Shown piece by piece: positions 35,982 to 38,123 of a stretch of DNA of 38,123 nt. The stretch lies in contig NZ_JAHPZO010000022.1 in the NCBI RefSeq assembly GCF_019042655.1, forward strand, positions 1 to 38,123, written 5' to 3'. The notes beneath the pieces are model-generated. The model saw only the letters and a list, made by a program, of their open reading frames with translations. It was not told the DNA's origin and ran no database searches. The first letter of the stretch is position 1. Every line of letters starts with the position of its first letter. This stretch comes from Planococcus sp. CP5-4_YE (GTDB lineage: Bacteria > Bacillota > Bacilli > Bacillales_A > Planococcaceae). The position numbers were made by a program, and so were the translations under genes.

Positions 35982-36122
35982 ATGCTTTACGGTATTACTG
36001 CTGTCCTCGGATTCATGGCTGTGATCTTCATGTTCTTCTTCACCCTGCTTCATTTTCTTGGCAAAGAGCTTCATAGCCATGATGCAGAGCATATTGATCC
36101 GCTTCCGAAAGAGCGTCATTAA
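35982..36122 (+). CDS. Small single-span membrane protein, 46 residues
   Basis: ATG to TAA encodes 46 residues. One hydrophobic helix (YGITAVLGFMAVIFMFFFTL, residues 3-22) is followed by a polar, histidine-rich tail with five His among the last 23 residues (KELHSHDAEHIDPLPKERH). GAGAGGGG lies eight bases upstream and a strong terminator follows directly, with its own promoter, so it is very probably a real monocistronic gene. I do not recognise a family. The cluster of His, Asp and Glu could bind a metal, but this is only a thought. Confidence 0.8.
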   Translation: MLYGITAVLGFMAVIFMFFFTLLHFLGKELHSHDAEHIDPLPKERH

Positions 36123-36124
36123 GT

Positions 36125-36164
36125 AAAAAAGCTCTGCCTCGCATATGCGGGGCAGAGCTTTTTT
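36125..36164 (+). terminator. Terminator of the small membrane protein gene
   Basis: AAAAAAGCTCTGCC pairs with GGCAGAGCTTTTTT, with an inner CGCATATGCG palindrome extending the stem. Confidence 0.96.
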
Positions 36165-36250
36165 CTGTTTCTCCTCCCTCTATCACATCTCACAGAAAAG
36201 TGATAAAATTTGAATAAGCAGTGTTTATACCGATTAGGAGGAATTCATTC

Positions 36251-37258
36251 ATGTTTTCTGCAACGGATATCGGGATCGATCTCGGTACCGCCAATATTCT
36301 TGTTTATACAAAGTCGAAAGGCGTCATTTTGAATGAACCATCCATCGTCGCCCTCGATGCCCGCAGCGGCGCTATCATTGCCATCGGCTCCGAGGCAAAA
36401 GCAATGCTTGGCAAAGCACCTGATTCCATCCGCATCGTGCGCCCGATGAAAGAAGGAGTTATCGCCGATTTTGATGTCACCCGTGAGCTCTTGAAACTGG
36501 TTATGCAAAAAGCCGCTAAACAGCTAGGTGGTTCATTGCGCAAACCAAAGGTCATGGTCTGTACCCCGTCTGGCGCAACGGCTGTTGAACGCCGAGCCAT
36601 TCACGACGCCGTGAAACAAAGCGGTGCCAAATCCGTACACTTGATCGAAGAAACCGTAGCCGCAGCAATCGGCGCTAATTTACCGATCACGGAACCTGTC
36701 GCTTCGGTCATCGTCGATATCGGCGGGGGTACGACAGAAGTCGCCATCATTTCCTTTGGAGGCGTCGTGTCTTCCAACACGATCAAGATTGCAGGCGACC
36801 GGATGGATGAAGACATCATCCATTATGTGCGCAAGCATTATAATCTATTGATCGGTGAGAAGACGGCCGAAACAATCAAAAAAGAAATCGGCTACGCGCC
36901 GATTCCTCACGAGCCGAAGAAGATGAATATTCGCGGACGCGATGTCTTAAGCGGATTGCCGAAGACGATCGAATTGAGTTCCGACGAAATGCAAAAAGCA
37001 CTTGGCGAGTCTTTGTCGGCCATCCTCGAATGCATCCGAGCGACACTGGAGAATTGCCCTGCTGAATTGTCTGGCGATATGGTTGACCAGGGTGTCGTCA
37101 TTTCTGGCGGCGGCGCTTTGTTGAAAGGCTTGCAGGAATGGCTCGCGCAAGAAATTTCCGTACCGGTCCACATCGCCCCAGACCCGCTAGAATCCGTTGC
37201 GATTGGCACCGGCCGTTCGCTCGGCATGATTGACCAGCTCGAGAAAATGTCGCGCTGA
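36251..37258 (+). CDS. mreBH: MreB-family cell-shape protein MreBH
   Basis: A 335-residue bacterial actin that guides cell-wall synthesis along the side wall. The ATPase motifs are present: phosphate 1 [19 protein letters not shown] (6-24), connect 1, phosphate 2 [21 protein letters not shown] (near 158-178), and adenosine [14 protein letters not shown] near 283. Assignment to MreBH rather than MreB or Mbl rests on segments such as [29 protein letters not shown] and the monocistronic context away from mreCD. In Bacillus MreBH is under SigI; no such promoter is seen here. AGGAGG is nine bases before the ATG at 36251; the frame extends upstream without support. Confidence 0.88.
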   Translation: MFSATDIGIDLGTANILVYTKSKGVILNEPSIVALDARSGAIIAIGSEAKAMLGKAPDSIRIVRPMKEGVIADFDVTRELLKLVMQKAAKQLGGSLRKPKVMVCTPSGATAVERRAIHDAVKQSGAKSVHLIEETVAAAIGANLPITEPVASVIVDIGGGTTEVAIISFGGVVSSNTIKIAGDRMDEDIIHYVRKHYNLLIGEKTAETIKKEIGYAPIPHEPKKMNIRGRDVLSGLPKTIELSSDEMQKALGESLSAILECIRATLENCPAELSGDMVDQGVVISGGGALLKGLQEWLAQEISVPVHIAPDPLESVAIGTGRSLGMIDQLEKMSR

Positions 37259-37288
37259 CTTACACCCCACCATCAAGGAGGAAAAACG

Positions 37289-37861
37289 ATGTCTTTATTG
37301 AATGAGATTTTGGATTACAACGAAAAATTTGTAGAAGAAAAACACTATGAGGAATTCATCACCACCAATCTCCCGGATAAGCGGATCGTCATCTTGACTT
37401 GCATGGATACCCGCCTGCTTGAACTCTTGCCAAAAGCGATGAACTTCAAAAACGGCGATGTGAAAATCGTTAAAAGTGCTGGCGCTATCATTAACCATCC
37501 GTTTGGCGGCATCATGCGCAGTTTGTTCGTCGCGGTGTACGAATTGAAGGCTGATGAGATTTATATTATCGGCCATCACGATTGCGGCATGGCGAAAGTG
37601 AAACCCGAAGGCATCCTCGAAAAGATGAAAGAACGCGGCATTGAAGAAAGTACGATCGAACAAATGAAATTCTCTGGCGTTAACCTCGACGAATGGCTGA
37701 AAGGCTTCGACAATGTATCGGATAGCGTACGCCATAGCGTCGACATGGTCCGCCATCATCCTTTGATGGATAAAACCGTTCCCGTCCACGGCCTTGTCAT
37801 CGACCCGAAAACTGGAAAACTCGACGTCGTCATCGACGGCAATAAAGACGAAAACCGCTGA
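37289..37861 (+). CDS. Beta-class carbonic anhydrase
   Basis: A 190-residue zinc enzyme interconverting CO2 and bicarbonate. Zinc ligands are C38 in ILTCMDTRL, H96 and C99 in IIGHHDCGM; the D40-R42 dyad that orients the ligand water is intact. It resembles the YtiB-like group of Gram-positive beta enzymes. AAGGAGG is six or seven bases before the ATG. It follows mreBH by 30 bases with no terminator between, so co-transcription is likely although the two functions are unrelated. Confidence 0.94.
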   Translation: MSLLNEILDYNEKFVEEKHYEEFITTNLPDKRIVILTCMDTRLLELLPKAMNFKNGDVKIVKSAGAIINHPFGGIMRSLFVAVYELKADEIYIIGHHDCGMAKVKPEGILEKMKERGIEESTIEQMKFSGVNLDEWLKGFDNVSDSVRHSVDMVRHHPLMDKTVPVHGLVIDPKTGKLDVVIDGNKDENR

Positions 37862-37878
37862 GGAATCTCAGCGGTTTT
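37851..37878 (+). terminator. Terminator of the carbonic anhydrase gene
   Basis: AAAACCGCTGAG and CTCAGCGGTTTT form a perfect 12-bp stem with a GAAT tetraloop. The left arm includes the stop codon. The following T-run is short. Confidence 0.88.
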
Positions 37879-37955
37879 CTCAGCTTGTTGAGAAACTCAT
37901 TTTGTATGTGACTGGCTATTGGCGAGTCAGAAATACATGGGTTTCCAGTTGATTT

Positions 37956-38123
37956 TTAGGCCCTCTTGCTAAGCAAGAGGGCCATTTTCTTGATGTTTTG
38001 CGTCGCGGCGGTCAGATATGCTTGTTCTTGGACAGACTGGTGCCCGCGTCGCCTTGCGTATCGAAAACCATGAAGTTCTTTCGCATCGGCGAAACTCCGT
38101 TCAATCGTCTGGCTGCGCAGGCG
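37956..38123 (-). mobile_element. IS1182-family transposase, C-terminal end (runs off the window)
   Basis: On the minus strand an open frame of 55 codons ends in TAA at 37956. It reads QTIERSFADAKELHGFRYAR and then QEQAYLTAATQNIKKMALLL, the well-known C-terminal segment of IS1182-type DDE transposases, including the catalytic Glu in IERSFADAKE. The 5' part is beyond position 38123. A perfect 12-bp hairpin lies over the last codons. The terminal inverted repeat should lie between 37879 and 37955 but I cannot fix it from one end. Confidence 0.88.
37960..37984. terminator. Perfect hairpin at the 3' end of the transposase gene
   Basis: GGCCCTCTTGCT, one base, AGCAAGAGGGCC: a 12-bp perfect inverted repeat inside the last eight transposase codons. 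On the plus strand ATTTTCTT follows, so it may stop transcription entering the element from the carbonic anhydrase side; on the minus strand TAAAAATC follows. Confidence 0.7.

Noticed and set aside
36165..36250. SigI promoter for mreBH
   Set aside because: MreBH is SigI-dependent in Bacillus subtilis, so I looked for an ACCCCC-type -35 with a CGAA -10. None is present. Only a poor sigma-A-like TAAAAT is seen.

Overview
This is a chromosomal segment of a low-to-mid GC Gram-positive bacterium (Bacillota). Strong AGGAGG ribosome-binding sites, TTG starts and Bacillus-type neighbours (ygxA-ygzB-perR, bcp-gsaB-ygaE, ygaD-ntdP-fabL-mutY-yfhP, yfhJ-yfhH-recX-yfhF) point to Bacillales. A Planococcaceae genome such as Planococcus/Planomicrobium is my best guess. 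The SASP gene sspE, which sits near fabL in Bacillus, is absent here. All family names come from recognising protein sequence and motifs; nothing was searched.

Layout. 1-252: the 5' end of a 16S rRNA on the minus strand, with its leader and two tandem promoters. 677-2565: ygxA, ygzB and the peroxide sensor PerR, which carries a PerR box over its own promoter. 2749-7260: a minus-strand run (cobalamin adenosyltransferase, 2-hydroxyacid dehydrogenase, Bcp peroxiredoxin) divergent from gsaB-ygaE. 7291-12898: a complete five-gene peptide-type ABC importer operon (two ATPases, binding lipoprotein, two permeases). 13053-17315: an exporter half-transporter, NtdP phosphatase, FabL and MutY. 17454-22276: yfhP, yfhJ-yfhH-recX, a TIGR01777 epimerase and an RlmCD-type rRNA methyltransferase. 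22415-24608: a flavodoxin-like gene, a truncated MFS transporter, an OsmC protein, a probable unannotated small transcript with a perfect 12-7-12 inverted repeat at its promoter, and a small SE1561-type protein. 24773-29896: a ZosA-type metal ATPase, YihY and YtxH envelope proteins, an AGCS symporter and a DUF1128 protein. 29958-30110: degenerate tandem repeats with hairpins. 30112-32402: an overlapping FAD hydroxylase/methyltransferase pair of unknown substrate. 32514-34516: pseudouridine catabolism (psuK-psuG) with a kinase fused to a DNA-binding domain. 34665-37861: AmpS-type aminopeptidase, a 46-aa membrane protein, MreBH and a beta-carbonic anhydrase. 37956-38123: the 3' end of an IS1182-family transposase.

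Most of the window is ordinary core genome. A redox theme recurs (PerR, Bcp, OsmC, flavodoxin, possibly ZosA). The parts most worth a second look are the minus-strand transcript at about 24090-24322, the hydroxylase/methyltransferase pair, the repeat block next to it, and the amputated MFS gene.
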